Origin: Nostoc sp. FACHB-152
GTDB lineage: Bacteria > Cyanobacteriota > Cyanobacteriia > Cyanobacteriales > Nostocaceae
DNA: 64,000 bases
Reading direction: 5' to 3'
Assembly: GCF_014697475.1 (NCBI RefSeq)
Contig: NZ_JACJRV010000002.1
Location: 123,515-187,514, forward strand
This document shows positions 34,326-43,691 of the stretch, one piece after another. Below the pieces are notes generated by a model. That model was given only the letters and a program-made list of their open reading frames with translations, searched no databases and was not told the DNA's origin. A program made the translations under genes and the position numbers. The stretch's first letter is position 1. Each line of letters begins with the position of its first letter.

Positions 34326-37032
34326 TCAGTTTCTCATTACTAGTCTTTAACTTAGGGTAAGCAATGCGTTTGTGATGGAATTGCTGCCAAACTTCTACAA
34401 AAATTTGAGCAATTTGTGACATTTCATCGCGTGTTAACCCTGAGTCTACAAGTTGATTGTCTTGCCATCTGGCACGGAGAATATTATTCAGTGTAGTTAA
34501 AGCTTGTTCAGGTGTGACATCTTTGAGCGATCGCAATGCGGCTTCACAAGCATCTGCTAACATGACAATTCCCGTTTCTCGTGATTGGGGAATTGGCCCA
34601 TCATAACGGAAATCAGCTTCGTCTACTTTTAAATTGGGGTCTGCTTGGGCTTGCTGCTGTGCTTGGTGATAAAAATAAGCAATCAGCATTGTACCTTGAT
34701 GTTCAGGAATAAACGCTTGAATTGCTTTTGGTAACAGGTGTTTGCGTGCCATCGCTAACCCTTCGCTGACGTGCTTTTTGATGATTTCTGCACTTTTCCA
34801 AGGGTCTTGAATTTCGGTTTCATGTTTATTTGGCCCGCCCATTTGATTTTCAATGAAACCTAGCGGATCATGCATCTTGCCAATGTCGTGGTAAAGAGTT
34901 CCAGCCCTGACTAGTTCGACATTGCATCCTAGTTGTTTAGCGGCCGCTTCAGCAAGGGTAGCCACAAATAATGTATGTTGGAAAGTTCCTGGGGTTTCGG
35001 TAGCCAGTCTTTTTAATAAAGGGCGATTAGGGTTCGCCAGTTCTGCTAACCGAATTGGAGTGACTAAATCAAACAGCTTTTCTAGATAGGGGCTGACACC
35101 CAAAGCTACGATACTCCAAGCTAAACCTGACAGAGTGAATAACCCGGCTTCTTGAAAAACTAAATACCAACTTGCACCAAATGCTGCCCCACTCAAGAGA
35201 TTTAAAATCAAGTAAACACTGCCTTGAGTGGCAGCAATAGCTACACCTAATAGTGCTAGTTCTTCACGCGATCGCAGTCTTTGAGCTATACAACTAGCTA
35301 ATATCCCGCCAGCTGCACCAGCTATTAGGGAGATCTTACTGATTTCTAAACTTATAGGTATAACCAAAAAGAGTAATCCGACTACAGTTGCACCCAAAGT
35401 TCGCCCGTAAAAACTTCCTAACAATAAACCAACGGCACTCCAACTAGTGTGAACGATACCCATTGCGATCGCTCCTGGTGTACTCAGTGCCAACAGCAAT
35501 ACCAAAAGATGATCACGTTGTCGCAACCCATACTTATTTCGCTTTTCTATCCAAATGAAAATTCCAATTGCGCCGGTAACTAAAACTGCTAACTTTCCTA
35601 ACCCTTGCCAGTTATTTTCCCGACGAATTAGTTGATAGTGTTCCAACACCTCAAACTGCCAAGGAGTAATTTTTTGCTCTTTATAAACAATCACCTCACC
35701 TCGCTTAAGTGGCACTATTACTGGTAAAACTCCTTCTGCGGCTTGCTGTGCCTGCTGTCGGGTTTTTTCTTCATCTTTTTTTAAATTTGGTTCTAGGACT
35801 TTCAATAACAGCTTATTCGCCAAAGCTTCAGCATCATTTGGGATAGCAGCTTGCACGTGTAGATTCACTGCATTCTCTAAAACATCAGGCGGTAAGCCTT
35901 CTGGGATTCCTTGAGTCAGAATGCGCTCGGCTATTTGACGAACTGCTGTGTGCGTAGTTGTCCAATCATCATCAGATAAATCTAAAATCACAGTTTCTTT
36001 GTAAACTGTCTCTGGATTCTTATTTTCTAACTGGGAAAGTTGCGATTTAGCTTGAGAATATGCTTTGCGTACTTGAGATATTTGCTCTAATAACGAATTT
36101 AAGTTCTGCACAGAGGTACTCATACGGTAAGCGTCTAGCTCTGCTAACGCTTGCTTAAAGCTATTGTTTTCGGGTACTTCAACAAATTGCACTTCTTTAG
36201 ATAACTTGGGCAGAATTAAATTGTCGGAATCCGTCGATAATCGTAATAAAGAAAGATATTGAGAAGTATAACTTTTTCTAAATTTTTCTTGCCCTGGTTT
36301 TTGTTGATCGGTACTAGTTTGCTTACCTTGTAAAAGCCCTAGTTTTTGTTTAATCGTATTCTCTAAACCTAGTAAGAGTGCTTGCCATTCTAAATCAGAA
36401 CAAGCGCGCAAATACTGTTGGGTACTCACTGACAGAACTGAGATATCAAAAAAAGGAAAAGAGCCAATAGCATTCCGAATTTCGTTACCTTGAGCTATAA
36501 TTTCCTGCAAATTTTGTTCAATTTTCTTAGTCGTGTTGGTATCGACCATTAATACTGTTACAGATTTTCCTCTAACAGCTTTACGTCGAGCTTCAGTTTG
36601 TTGTTTATCTTCAAGACTAGTAGAGTAAGGTGCTTTAAACGTCTGGGGTGAGGGAGTACTTATTTGTAATTCTGGTTGGTTATATAGCTTATGGCCTAGT
36701 AATCCTGTCAGAGATATTACGGCGATCGCAAACACAACTGAGGAACGTTTTTTGTGTATCCAGCCTAAAACGACTGTATTAATTCCACCATGAGTTTTAA
36801 CCGATTTTGCCATTGATCTGGATACCGTTGCTCGTTTTTGGTGTTTGCTGTCATTAGTAATTTTTAACAAACACAGCCGTAAATTGCCGAGTATGTTATT
36901 TTCAGAGTTACCACGGCAGCTATAGCTATTTTGATTTTTCTTAGCCAGGAATTTTTCAGTTCGGCATACAATGTAACCTCGCCAGTAACTCAACTTCTGG
37001 GTTAAATTCTTAAACAAATGCTGCTTTTTCAT
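34318..37032 (-). CDS. 7TM-HD family phosphohydrolase (PgpH-like)
   Basis: Membrane protein with the PgpH plan: N-terminal membrane helix near residue 105, extracytoplasmic 7TMR-HDED domain (about 135-470), seven membrane helices (about 480-680), and a cytoplasmic HD domain with H-D-I-G-K and the downstream H-V-S-E-G-L motif. PgpH proteins hydrolyse cyclic di-AMP, so this is a candidate c-di-AMP phosphodiesterase. Three starts are possible; the ATG at 37032 is chosen, a TTG lies 30 nt upstream, and the ATG at 36813 would remove 73 residues and still leave the membrane domain intact. It is convergent with, and overlaps by 8 bp, the CPBP gene. Confidence 0.82.
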   Translation of the reverse strand: MKKQHLFKNLTQKLSYWRGYIVCRTEKFLAKKNQNSYSCRGNSENNILGNLRLCLLKITNDSKHQKRATVSRSMAKSVKTHGGINTVVLGWIHKKRSSVVFAIAVISLTGLLGHKLYNQPELQISTPSPQTFKAPYSTSLEDKQQTEARRKAVRGKSVTVLMVDTNTTKKIEQNLQEIIAQGNEIRNAIGSFPFFDISVLSVSTQQYLRACSDLEWQALLLGLENTIKQKLGLLQGKQTSTDQQKPGQEKFRKSYTSQYLSLLRLSTDSDNLILPKLSKEVQFVEVPENNSFKQALAELDAYRMSTSVQNLNSLLEQISQVRKAYSQAKSQLSQLENKNPETVYKETVILDLSDDDWTTTHTAVRQIAERILTQGIPEGLPPDVLENAVNLHVQAAIPNDAEALANKLLLKVLEPNLKKDEEKTRQQAQQAAEGVLPVIVPLKRGEVIVYKEQKITPWQFEVLEHYQLIRRENNWQGLGKLAVLVTGAIGIFIWIEKRNKYGLRQRDHLLVLLLALSTPGAIAMGIVHTSWSAVGLLLGSFYGRTLGATVVGLLFLVIPISLEISKISLIAGAAGGILASCIAQRLRSREELALLGVAIAATQGSVYLILNLLSGAAFGASWYLVFQEAGLFTLSGLAWSIVALGVSPYLEKLFDLVTPIRLAELANPNRPLLKRLATETPGTFQHTLFVATLAEAAAKQLGCNVELVRAGTLYHDIGKMHDPLGFIENQMGGPNKHETEIQDPWKSAEIIKKHVSEGLAMARKHLLPKAIQAFIPEHQGTMLIAYFYHQAQQQAQADPNLKVDEADFRYDGPIPQSRETGIVMLADACEAALRSLKDVTPEQALTTLNNILRARWQDNQLVDSGLTRDEMSQIAQIFVEVWQQFHHKRIAYPKLKTSNEKLIK

Positions 37033-37193
37033 CACCTGTGGTTGCTTACTTTGATAGCTCAAAACAAGACAATCCTAAGAAAAGTTTAAGCTGTGTTCAG
37101 AAATAGTTAGCAAGGATAACCTAAGATATCTGTCTACAGAAATAATTTGTGAAAAAATTAATAGATTTCTTACTGATCAATAGTGGCACAGCA

Positions 37194-38123
37194 TTAACGA
37201 GAACGAATGACGCGAGGCGCGGCAAAGGCAGAAACTTGTTGGTTAGGCATCATACATCCTTCTAGCTGGCTGTGCCTAGAATGTAGAGACAGACTATATA
37301 CTCCCGACCACACAGCCACAAGTGCATCAGCCAATTCTAACACTTGCAAAAAATTGAGCCGTTCCTCAGCCGCAGAATCTGTTGATGAGGACAGAACCTT
37401 CCATTGGGGAGGAATCCCTGCTGTACTGTTGTAAGCCCCAGATAATGCTCCTGCGATCGCACCTATAATTTGGGAATCTAACAGCCTTTGATGCTGAGTC
37501 GCCCGTAAGAGTGTCAGGCGAAAGTCTTCTAAAGTACTAAGAAAGTAGTAGAATGCCATTGCGATCGCACTACTTGTTTTATCTTGAGTACTTAACTCAG
37601 CAGCTGCTTTATCTAACCCAGCATATTGAGCTAACAAATCATTAACTTGTAATAATTTTTGTGGTAATGATGTTGGTGTCTCACCAATAAAAGCATTTAT
37701 TTGGGGGATAAGAGTTTGAGAATCAAGTTTTTCAGTTAAAGATTGAGCGATCGCATATCCTATAGCTAATACTCCATCCCGTACAACTAAATCATCACTC
37801 CAAATTTGGGAAGCTTCCAACAGTTTTTGGCGCAATTTTTGCGGATGTTCATGAACAAAAAGTGCCACTGGTAAGGTGGCAATGATTAATCTTAAAGTAA
37901 CTTTATTACTTGTATTTAAGTCAGGTAGTATTTGTTGCTGACGCTGTTGCCAATCATTTAAATCTAATTTGCCTAACTCCAGCAGGCTTTTAGCACCCAA
38001 TAGCATTAATTTACCCGCTTGGGAGAAACTTTCAGCTTGTTGTTCTCTAGTTATGGCTAAATTAGTACCTAGTAAAGTTCCTAGTAAAGTTCCTCTAAAC
38101 CGGCTGACAAGTGAATAGCGCAT
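37194..38123 (-). CDS. Degenerate ADP-ribosylglycohydrolase-like protein
   Basis: A 309-residue all-helical protein with the overall ADP-ribosylglycohydrolase (DraG) layout: N-terminal R-F-R-G-T-L-L-G-T-L-L-G and C-terminal G-A-I-A-G-A-L-S-G-A-Y-N. The metal-binding Asp residues are not seen: the N-terminal D-D-T-type loop is absent, and the usual G-G-D-T-D-T preceding the C-terminal motif reads L-L-D-S-Q-I-I. It is therefore probably catalytically inactive, perhaps a binding protein. The family's enzymatic members remove ADP-ribose from proteins. It is 66 bp upstream of aroQ's stop on the same strand. Confidence 0.72.
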   Translation of the reverse strand: MRYSLVSRFRGTLLGTLLGTNLAITREQQAESFSQAGKLMLLGAKSLLELGKLDLNDWQQRQQQILPDLNTSNKVTLRLIIATLPVALFVHEHPQKLRQKLLEASQIWSDDLVVRDGVLAIGYAIAQSLTEKLDSQTLIPQINAFIGETPTSLPQKLLQVNDLLAQYAGLDKAAAELSTQDKTSSAIAMAFYYFLSTLEDFRLTLLRATQHQRLLDSQIIGAIAGALSGAYNSTAGIPPQWKVLSSSTDSAAEERLNFLQVLELADALVAVWSGVYSLSLHSRHSQLEGCMMPNQQVSAFAAPRVIRSR

Positions 38124-38164
38124 ATATTCAGGGACTTAAGACTAGGGGCTAGGATAGTTACAAA

Positions 38165-38205
38165 ATACAAATGACCATTGACAATTGACTATTGACTCTT
38201 CAAAT
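38165..38205. repeat. Heptanucleotide repeat tract (GACTATT type)
   Basis: TTGACAA, TTGACTA and TTGACTC heptads lie at the aroQ 3' end, overlapping its last codons. Confidence 0.55.
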
Positions 38206-38641
38206 GATGCACTAAAGCTTGTAAACCTAACAGATAACTTTGTGCGCCAAAACCACTGATTTGTCCTATAACTACAGGAGCTATATAAGAATGATGACGA
38301 AAATCTTCCCGACGGTAAATATTGCTCAGGTGTACTTCTACTGTAGGTAAATTAACTGCTGCGATCGCATCTCTTAACGCCACACTAGTATGTGTATATG
38401 CTCCAGCATTAATTAAGATGCCTTGGTGCTTTCCCAAAGCTTCATGAATTGCATCTACTAAAACCCCTTCATGATTGGACTGCATGGCAAAAATACTCGC
38501 CTCTACCTGGTCTGCTTTTTCTTGCAACAAGCGATTGATTTCCGCCAAAGTTAGCGCACCATAAATCCCAGGCTCTCGCTGTCCCAGCAAATTCAGGTTT
38601 GGCCCATGCAGTACCAAAATGCTTAAAGATTGCACCCTCAA
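38189..38641 (-). CDS. aroQ: Type II 3-dehydroquinate dehydratase
   Basis: Converts 3-dehydroquinate to 3-dehydroshikimate in aromatic amino acid synthesis. At 150 residues it has the family length. Key residues visible: [17 protein letters not shown] (with the catalytic Tyr of the flexible loop), [10 protein letters not shown] (the His of the active site), and [18 protein letters not shown]. The TTG start at 38641 is favoured because AAGGGA lies about 6 nt upstream; the GTG 6 nt later is the alternative. A 45-codon gene precedes it by 17 bp, suggesting cotranscription. Confidence 0.93.
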   Translation of the reverse strand: MRVQSLSILVLHGPNLNLLGQREPGIYGALTLAEINRLLQEKADQVEASIFAMQSNHEGVLVDAIHEALGKHQGILINAGAYTHTSVALRDAIAAVNLPTVEVHLSNIYRREDFRHHSYIAPVVIGQISGFGAQSYLLGLQALVHHLKSQ

Positions 38642-38658
38642 ATTCAGTCCCTTTAGAT

Positions 38659-38796
38659 TTAGCGACGACGGGAGCGTTCATTGACTGGAATCGGAATCAG
38701 TTCCGGTTCCGGCTCGGCTTCTGGCCCTAGCAGGGCTTCAATCAGCTTGCGTGCCATTTCCTTCAGCTTTTCCAGTACCTTTTCTATATAGTCCAT
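38659..38796 (-). CDS. Small conserved-looking protein upstream of aroQ
   Basis: A 45-residue protein, too short for usual gene finding. It has an amphipathic N-terminal helix ([20 protein letters not shown]) then an acidic Pro-rich stretch (P-E-A-E-P-E-P-E) and a basic end (R-S-R-R-R). Codon composition and the tight 17-bp spacing to aroQ support it as real. I cannot name the family; no membrane segment is evident. Confidence 0.6.
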   Translation of the reverse strand: MDYIEKVLEKLKEMARKLIEALLGPEAEPEPELIPIPVNERSRRR

Positions 38797-39004
38797 GAAC
38801 TGACCGCTCCTGAGATACTACCTCTTGCAATTAACAGCTACGCGGAAATTGGCTTAATATTACACGTTTGGCTGCTAACTTGGCTGATCCAAAATTTTTT
38901 ATTTTTGGTATTAGCCATTTGGAAAGTTTTCTGTTGTGATTTCCCTTACTTTTTAGAGTATCACATCAATAACCTAATGAACTGCTTCTAGGGATGGAAG
39001 GTTA

Positions 39005-39075
39005 TATTGTATCAATAGTCAATAGTCATTGGTCAAATGTTCTAACACTTTTGACCCTTGACTTGTGACATTAAT
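39005..39075. repeat. Heptanucleotide repeat tract downstream of topA
   Basis: AGTCAAT/AGTCATT and TTGACCC/TTGACTT heptads sit just beyond the topA stop and can pair with each other across the tract. Confidence 0.55.
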
Positions 39076-39081
39076 TAAGTA

Positions 39082-41727
39082 TTACCCATCATTTTTTTTA
39101 GCAGTTGTTTTGGTTGACTTAGCAGTTGATTTAGTGCGTGAGCTAGTTGTTTTGCTTGTCTTGCGAGTAGATTTAGATGACGATGCTTTACTAGCTAACA
39201 ACTCCAGAGCCTTAGATAGTGTCATATCTTCTACCGATTGCCCTTCTGGAACACTTACGTTAGTCTTACCATGCTTGATGTAAGGGCCATAAGGGCCATC
39301 GTAAATATTCACAGGTGAATCGTCTTCGGGATGGGAACCCAATTCGCGTAAGGCTGCTTTGGATTTGCTGTTAGTAGAACTCCGACCTTTTTTAGGTTCT
39401 GATAATATTTCTAAAGCTCGTTCTAAAGAAATTGTTAAGACATTATCAGTAGCTTTTAAAGAACGGTAATCTTTGCCTTCCTTGCCTTGGTCGTGAACTA
39501 CGTAAGGGCCGTAGGGGCCAATACTTGCTTGAATTCTGCCAGCCGTAGCTGGATGAGTTCCCAAGGTACGCGGAAGGGCCAAAAGACCAACAGCTATTTC
39601 TAAAGTGACATTTTCCTTTGGCAAGTTTTTGGGAATTGAGGCTTGTTTTGGTTTAGGATTTTCTTCTGTTTTGTCGCCCAATTGGACATAAGGGCCGTAA
39701 GTCCCAATTTTGATATAAATTGGCTCACCTGTTTCGGGATGACGACCGAGTTCGTCAGGGCCAGTAGTTTTTTGCCGCAACAAAACTTCGACTTGTTCAG
39801 GATCGAGGTCAGCAGGTGTTAAATCTTTAGGAATAGAGGCTGTAACTACACCTTCACCATTTTCGACTTCGATGTATGGCCCATATTTGCCAATGCGGAC
39901 TTTCGCTTCTAAATTTTCTAGCTCTACGGTTCTAGCCTTAGTAACATCAATTTGACTTTTTTGTTCTTTGACTAGGGTTTCTAAACCTTTGTCACCCAGA
40001 TAAAATTCCTTGAGGTAAGGTAGCCAGCTAACTTCACCTTCGGCAATATCATCTAAAGTTTGCTCCATTTTAGAAGTAAAGCCAGGATCGACAATATCGG
40101 GAAAGTGTTTTTCTAGTAAGCTAGTGACGGCAAAGGCTGTGAAGGTTGGAATTAAGGCATTATTCGTTAATTGAGCATAACCTTTATCGATGATTGTGCC
40201 GATGATGCTGGCGTAGGTACTAGGACGACCAATACCTTCACTTTCTAGGGTTTTGACCAAGGTGGCTTCAGTGTATCGGGCTGGTGGTTGAGTTTCGTGA
40301 CCAACTGCTTCCAGTTCTTTACAATTTGGATGATCCCCAACTTTCAGGCTGGGCAAGATGATTTCTTGGTCTTCTAGTGCGGCTTCGGGATCGTCTGAAC
40401 CTTCAACGTAGGCGCGTAAGTAACCAGGAAAGTCAATGCGTTTACCAGAAGAACGAAAACCTGCATCTTCGACTTGCAACTGCACGGTAATTTGAGTTTG
40501 GCGGGAGTCTGCCATTTGACAGGCGACGGTACGCTTCCAAATTAAGTCGTAGAGGGCTAGTTCTCGTCCGCTTAACCCAGTTTCTTGGGGCGTGCGGAAG
40601 GTGCTACCAGCTGGGCGAATGGCTTCGTGGGCTTCTTGCGCGCCTTTGGATTTGGTGGTGTACTGCCGGGGTTGGGGGCTGAGATATTGCTTACCGTAAA
40701 GTTTTTCTACACAGTCACGGGCAGCTGCGATCGCCTGTTCTGACAAATGCACCGAGTCTGTACGCATATAGGTAATATACCCTTGCTCGTACAAACTTTG
40801 AGCAGTCCGCATGGTGTCACGTGCCGAAAGCCGTAGTTTGCGGTTCGATTCTTGTTGCAGGGTTGATGTCGTGAACGGTGGCGCAGGTTTACGCGTCACT
40901 GGGCGTTCTTCAATATCTGTTACATTCCAAGTTTTACCCGCCAGCCGTTCTTTCAGGGCTATAGCATCAGCTTCTTGGAGTAACACGACATTGCGCCCAG
41001 CCGCAATTTGTCCCGTTGCCGAATCGAAATCGCTACCGTTGGCGACTTTCGTACCACCCAAGGTGACTAACTGAGATGTAAACGGGGCTTTTCCTTGCTC
41101 TAAGTAAGCTTTTAAATCCCAATACGTTCCTTCATGGAAGGCGCGGCGTTGGCGTTCCTTGTTCACCAATAACCTTACTGCTACCGACTGTACTCGCCCA
41201 GCAGATAATCCCCAAGCGATTTTTTCCCACAGTAAGGGAGAGAGTGTATATCCCACCAACCGATCTAAAATCCGCCGTGTTTCTTGGGCGCGTACTAACT
41301 GCTCATCGATAGTGCGGCAGTTTTTCAAAGCTTTTTTGATAGCCTCTTGGGTGATTTCGTGAAACACCATCCGCTTGGTAGGAACCTTGGGCTTGAGCAA
41401 CTGGTACAAATGCCAACTGATGCTTTCTCCTTCCCGGTCTTCGTCAGTTGCCAGAATGAGTTCTGTTGCCTCTTTCAGGGCATCTTTCAGCTGGGTAACA
41501 ACTTTCTTTTTGTCTTTGGGGACAACATACACCGGTTCAAAGTCTGCATCCACATTTACCCCTAGCTGCGCCCATTTTTCCCCTTTGATAGTCGTAGGGA
41601 TTTCACTTGCTGACTGGGGTAGGTCACGGACATGACCCATAGACGCTTCTACCCGATAGTCTTTTGGCAGGTAGTTACGAATGGTTTTAGCTTTTGTGGG
41701 AGATTCGACGATGACGAGAGTTGACAT
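39082..41727 (-). CDS. topA: DNA topoisomerase I
   Basis: Relaxes negative supercoils by single-strand passage. Toprim domain at about 1-140 ([10 protein letters not shown] and the D-E-D-R-E-G-E acidic triad near residue 95), then the catalytic Tyr in Y-I-T-Y-M-R-T-D-S near residue 318. The C-terminus has at least four repeats ending in a G-P-Y/I-type motif (Y-G-P-Y-I/V) spaced through residues 610-850, and a Lys/Ser/Thr-rich tail after about 850 that could bind DNA. At 881 residues it is the normal cyanobacterial size. Zn-finger Cys4 motifs of the E. coli enzyme are replaced by these repeats. Confidence 0.95.
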   Translation of the reverse strand: MSTLVIVESPTKAKTIRNYLPKDYRVEASMGHVRDLPQSASEIPTTIKGEKWAQLGVNVDADFEPVYVVPKDKKKVVTQLKDALKEATELILATDEDREGESISWHLYQLLKPKVPTKRMVFHEITQEAIKKALKNCRTIDEQLVRAQETRRILDRLVGYTLSPLLWEKIAWGLSAGRVQSVAVRLLVNKERQRRAFHEGTYWDLKAYLEQGKAPFTSQLVTLGGTKVANGSDFDSATGQIAAGRNVVLLQEADAIALKERLAGKTWNVTDIEERPVTRKPAPPFTTSTLQQESNRKLRLSARDTMRTAQSLYEQGYITYMRTDSVHLSEQAIAAARDCVEKLYGKQYLSPQPRQYTTKSKGAQEAHEAIRPAGSTFRTPQETGLSGRELALYDLIWKRTVACQMADSRQTQITVQLQVEDAGFRSSGKRIDFPGYLRAYVEGSDDPEAALEDQEIILPSLKVGDHPNCKELEAVGHETQPPARYTEATLVKTLESEGIGRPSTYASIIGTIIDKGYAQLTNNALIPTFTAFAVTSLLEKHFPDIVDPGFTSKMEQTLDDIAEGEVSWLPYLKEFYLGDKGLETLVKEQKSQIDVTKARTVELENLEAKVRIGKYGPYIEVENGEGVVTASIPKDLTPADLDPEQVEVLLRQKTTGPDELGRHPETGEPIYIKIGTYGPYVQLGDKTEENPKPKQASIPKNLPKENVTLEIAVGLLALPRTLGTHPATAGRIQASIGPYGPYVVHDQGKEGKDYRSLKATDNVLTISLERALEILSEPKKGRSSTNSKSKAALRELGSHPEDDSPVNIYDGPYGPYIKHGKTNVSVPEGQSVEDMTLSKALELLASKASSSKSTRKTSKTTSSRTKSTAKSTKTTAKKNDG

Positions 41728-42184
41728 GGAGATTTAAAAAAAAAAGATAGCTGTCAAGCTAAAAAGTCAAGTTGGGGCAATTTTTGTGAAATGTCAAGAT
41801 AAAATTTCGAGCTTGGAGGCTGTGATTTAATCCTCACACAAACTGCCTGTTAGTGCGAAAATCGCCAAACTTCAGGTGTAGCCTTTCCTAAAGCATAGGA
41901 TAGGAGAAGGTTGGATGTGAATTTCCAACTATTTCAATCTTTAACTTATCTCAGGCAAATTGGCGACTACAGTTAGCAAAATACTGCCCAAGTGTATTAA
42001 TACGGTACTTTTTATATTTTGTAACTACAGAAAATACAGAAACATAGTAAGCGTAGATTGATACTACGTATTTATCCTGACTGGTATGCTACTCTCTGTA
42101 ACTTTTTAGGTTGTGCCAAAATTAAATCAAAATTGAGATGAAAAGCGAAGTAGATTTTCTTACTGATTGCTAGGAGTTAAGACA
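41728..42184. other. Divergent intergenic region topA / small conserved gene
   Basis: A 457-bp gap containing the topA promoter region. A short TCCTA-AAGCA-TAGGA inverted repeat lies near 41886. I see no ORF or RNA gene. Confidence 0.4.
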
Positions 42185-42478
42185 ATGAAAGCGATTCGTC
42201 AAGGTGATGTCATTTTACTACCTGTACAGCAAGTTGACGGGCAAAAAAAGCTTGATTTAATTTTGGCAGAAGGTGAAGTCACAGGACACAAGCACCGAAT
42301 TAGTCAGGGACAAGCAGAATTATATGAGCAGGATGGTAGCCTGTATCTGCGTGTTTTATCGGAGACTGCCTTGTTAACTCATGAAGAACATCAGGCAATT
42401 CCTATACCTCAAGGTAACTGGGTAGTTAAAATTCAGCGTGAGTATGAGCCAGAAGGTTGGCGATATGTCGCTGATTGA
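42185..42478 (+). CDS. Small conserved hypothetical protein paired with a DUF6745 gene
   Basis: A 97-residue protein starting M-K-A-I-R-Q-G-D-V-I-L-L-P-V, all-beta in appearance, with G-E-V-T-G-H-K-H-R-I near residue 32 and a C-terminal W-V-V-K-I-Q-R-E-Y-E-P-E-G-W. A start 18 nt earlier is open but lacks support. Its end overlaps the start of the DUF6745 gene by 14 bp, so the two are almost certainly one transcription unit. I cannot assign a biochemical function. Confidence 0.75.
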   Translation: MKAIRQGDVILLPVQQVDGQKKLDLILAEGEVTGHKHRISQGQAELYEQDGSLYLRVLSETALLTHEEHQAIPIPQGNWVVKIQREYEPEGWRYVAD

Positions 42479-43496
42479 AAAATTAACGCCTGAGCAAGAG
42501 GCTTTGATTCCAGTTTATCGAGAGAAGTGGCGAAAGACTGCGCTTTCTACGGAACGGATTGATAGAGAGAAAGCGGCTGAAGCTGTGAAAGCTGTTTATC
42601 AATTTATGGGCTTCGATGAACCAGAGATTGTATTTTTTGATAGCCCTTATGCAGCTTTACAAGAATTTTCGCTGAAATTAGTTAAGCCTATTTCTAATAT
42701 AAATGCTTACAGAATTGAAAACAAAATTTTTAGTCCGTTAAGCAATCATATAGAATTTAAATTACAGAGTAAAGAACTAGTCAATTTTATTAAAAAAGAA
42801 ATTATTTACAAGTTAATAGATAGTAGATTACCAATATATGCTCCGTCTATACTGCAATTAGACCTTAATATTTTTAGCTTGAATTACATATTGCCGGAAC
42901 TATTGATAGCGGAAGTTCGTTTTATTGATTTTGGTATATCTGAGTTAAATTGTGATTGCTTTCAACAAAATTGGGTTATATTACAAAATTTAATTAAAAA
43001 TTGTGGTTGGATTTTCCCTGATGAAAATATAGCAATTTTATGCGATCGCCCGATTCATCTGCGCTTCGATAACGAAAACCGCCTCCACGCCGAAGGGGAA
43101 CCTGCAATACAATTTGCTGATGGATATAGCATTTACTCTTATCATGGCGTAAACTTGCCTGAAAAATACGGTAAGATTCATCCTCAGCAATGGGAAGCTC
43201 AATGGTTATTAACAGAAACCAATGCTGAACTGCGACGAGTGTTAATTCAAGGGATTGGTTACAGTCGCATTTGCCAAGATTTACAAGCTATTGAATTAGA
43301 TAATTGGGCTGAATATACCCTGTTGAGAATTGATAGTGATATTGATATTGAACCCATCTATTTATTAAAAATGACTTGTCCAAGTACAGGATTTATTCAT
43401 GTCTTGTGCGTTCCACCAAATATGGTGTCAGCACGAGAAGCAATTCGCTGGGTAAATGGGGAAACTGACCCAGAGGATTTTATAATAGAAACCTGA
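42465..43496 (+). CDS. DUF6745 domain-containing protein
   Basis: A 343-residue protein. The N-terminal part (I-E-K-L-T-P-E-Q-E-A-L-I-P-V-Y-R-E-K-W) is followed by an AT-rich variable middle and a conserved C-terminal region (L-L-K-M-T-C-P-S-T-G near 298, then R-E-A-I-R-W-V-N-G near 325), which matches DUF6745. The ATG at 42465 was used; a GTG 27 nt earlier is open. Function is unknown. The variable middle (42700-43000) has lower GC than the ends, hinting at faster evolution or transfer. Confidence 0.72.
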   Translation: MSLIEKLTPEQEALIPVYREKWRKTALSTERIDREKAAEAVKAVYQFMGFDEPEIVFFDSPYAALQEFSLKLVKPISNINAYRIENKIFSPLSNHIEFKLQSKELVNFIKKEIIYKLIDSRLPIYAPSILQLDLNIFSLNYILPELLIAEVRFIDFGISELNCDCFQQNWVILQNLIKNCGWIFPDENIAILCDRPIHLRFDNENRLHAEGEPAIQFADGYSIYSYHGVNLPEKYGKIHPQQWEAQWLLTETNAELRRVLIQGIGYSRICQDLQAIELDNWAEYTLLRIDSDIDIEPIYLLKMTCPSTGFIHVLCVPPNMVSAREAIRWVNGETDPEDFIIET

Positions 43497-43526
43497 AAGA
43501 TTTAAATTTATTGAACCTCTCCGCAA

Positions 43527-43615
43527 CCCCTCTCCGACGCGGAGAGGGGCTTAAATATCATTAGTTTTTAATGCGAAAATAAGCTTTTAAAGCCTCTCTC
43601 CTTGCAGGGGAGAGG
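43527..43615. repeat. Paired GC-rich hairpins downstream of the DUF6745 gene
   Basis: First a perfect 10-bp stem with a 3-nt loop: CCCCTCTCCG-ACG-CGGAGAGGGG (43527-43549). Then an imperfect stem CCTCTCTCC with GGGGAGAGG (43593-43615). Both are the CTCTCC-type palindromes common between Nostoc genes. The first may also stabilise or terminate the upstream transcript. Confidence 0.6.
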
Positions 43616-43691
43616 TTTGGAGAGGGGTTTTAAAAATTTGTGTAACCCACTTTAAATTAATCAATAATATAGTTTTTAATATTTATTAGTC

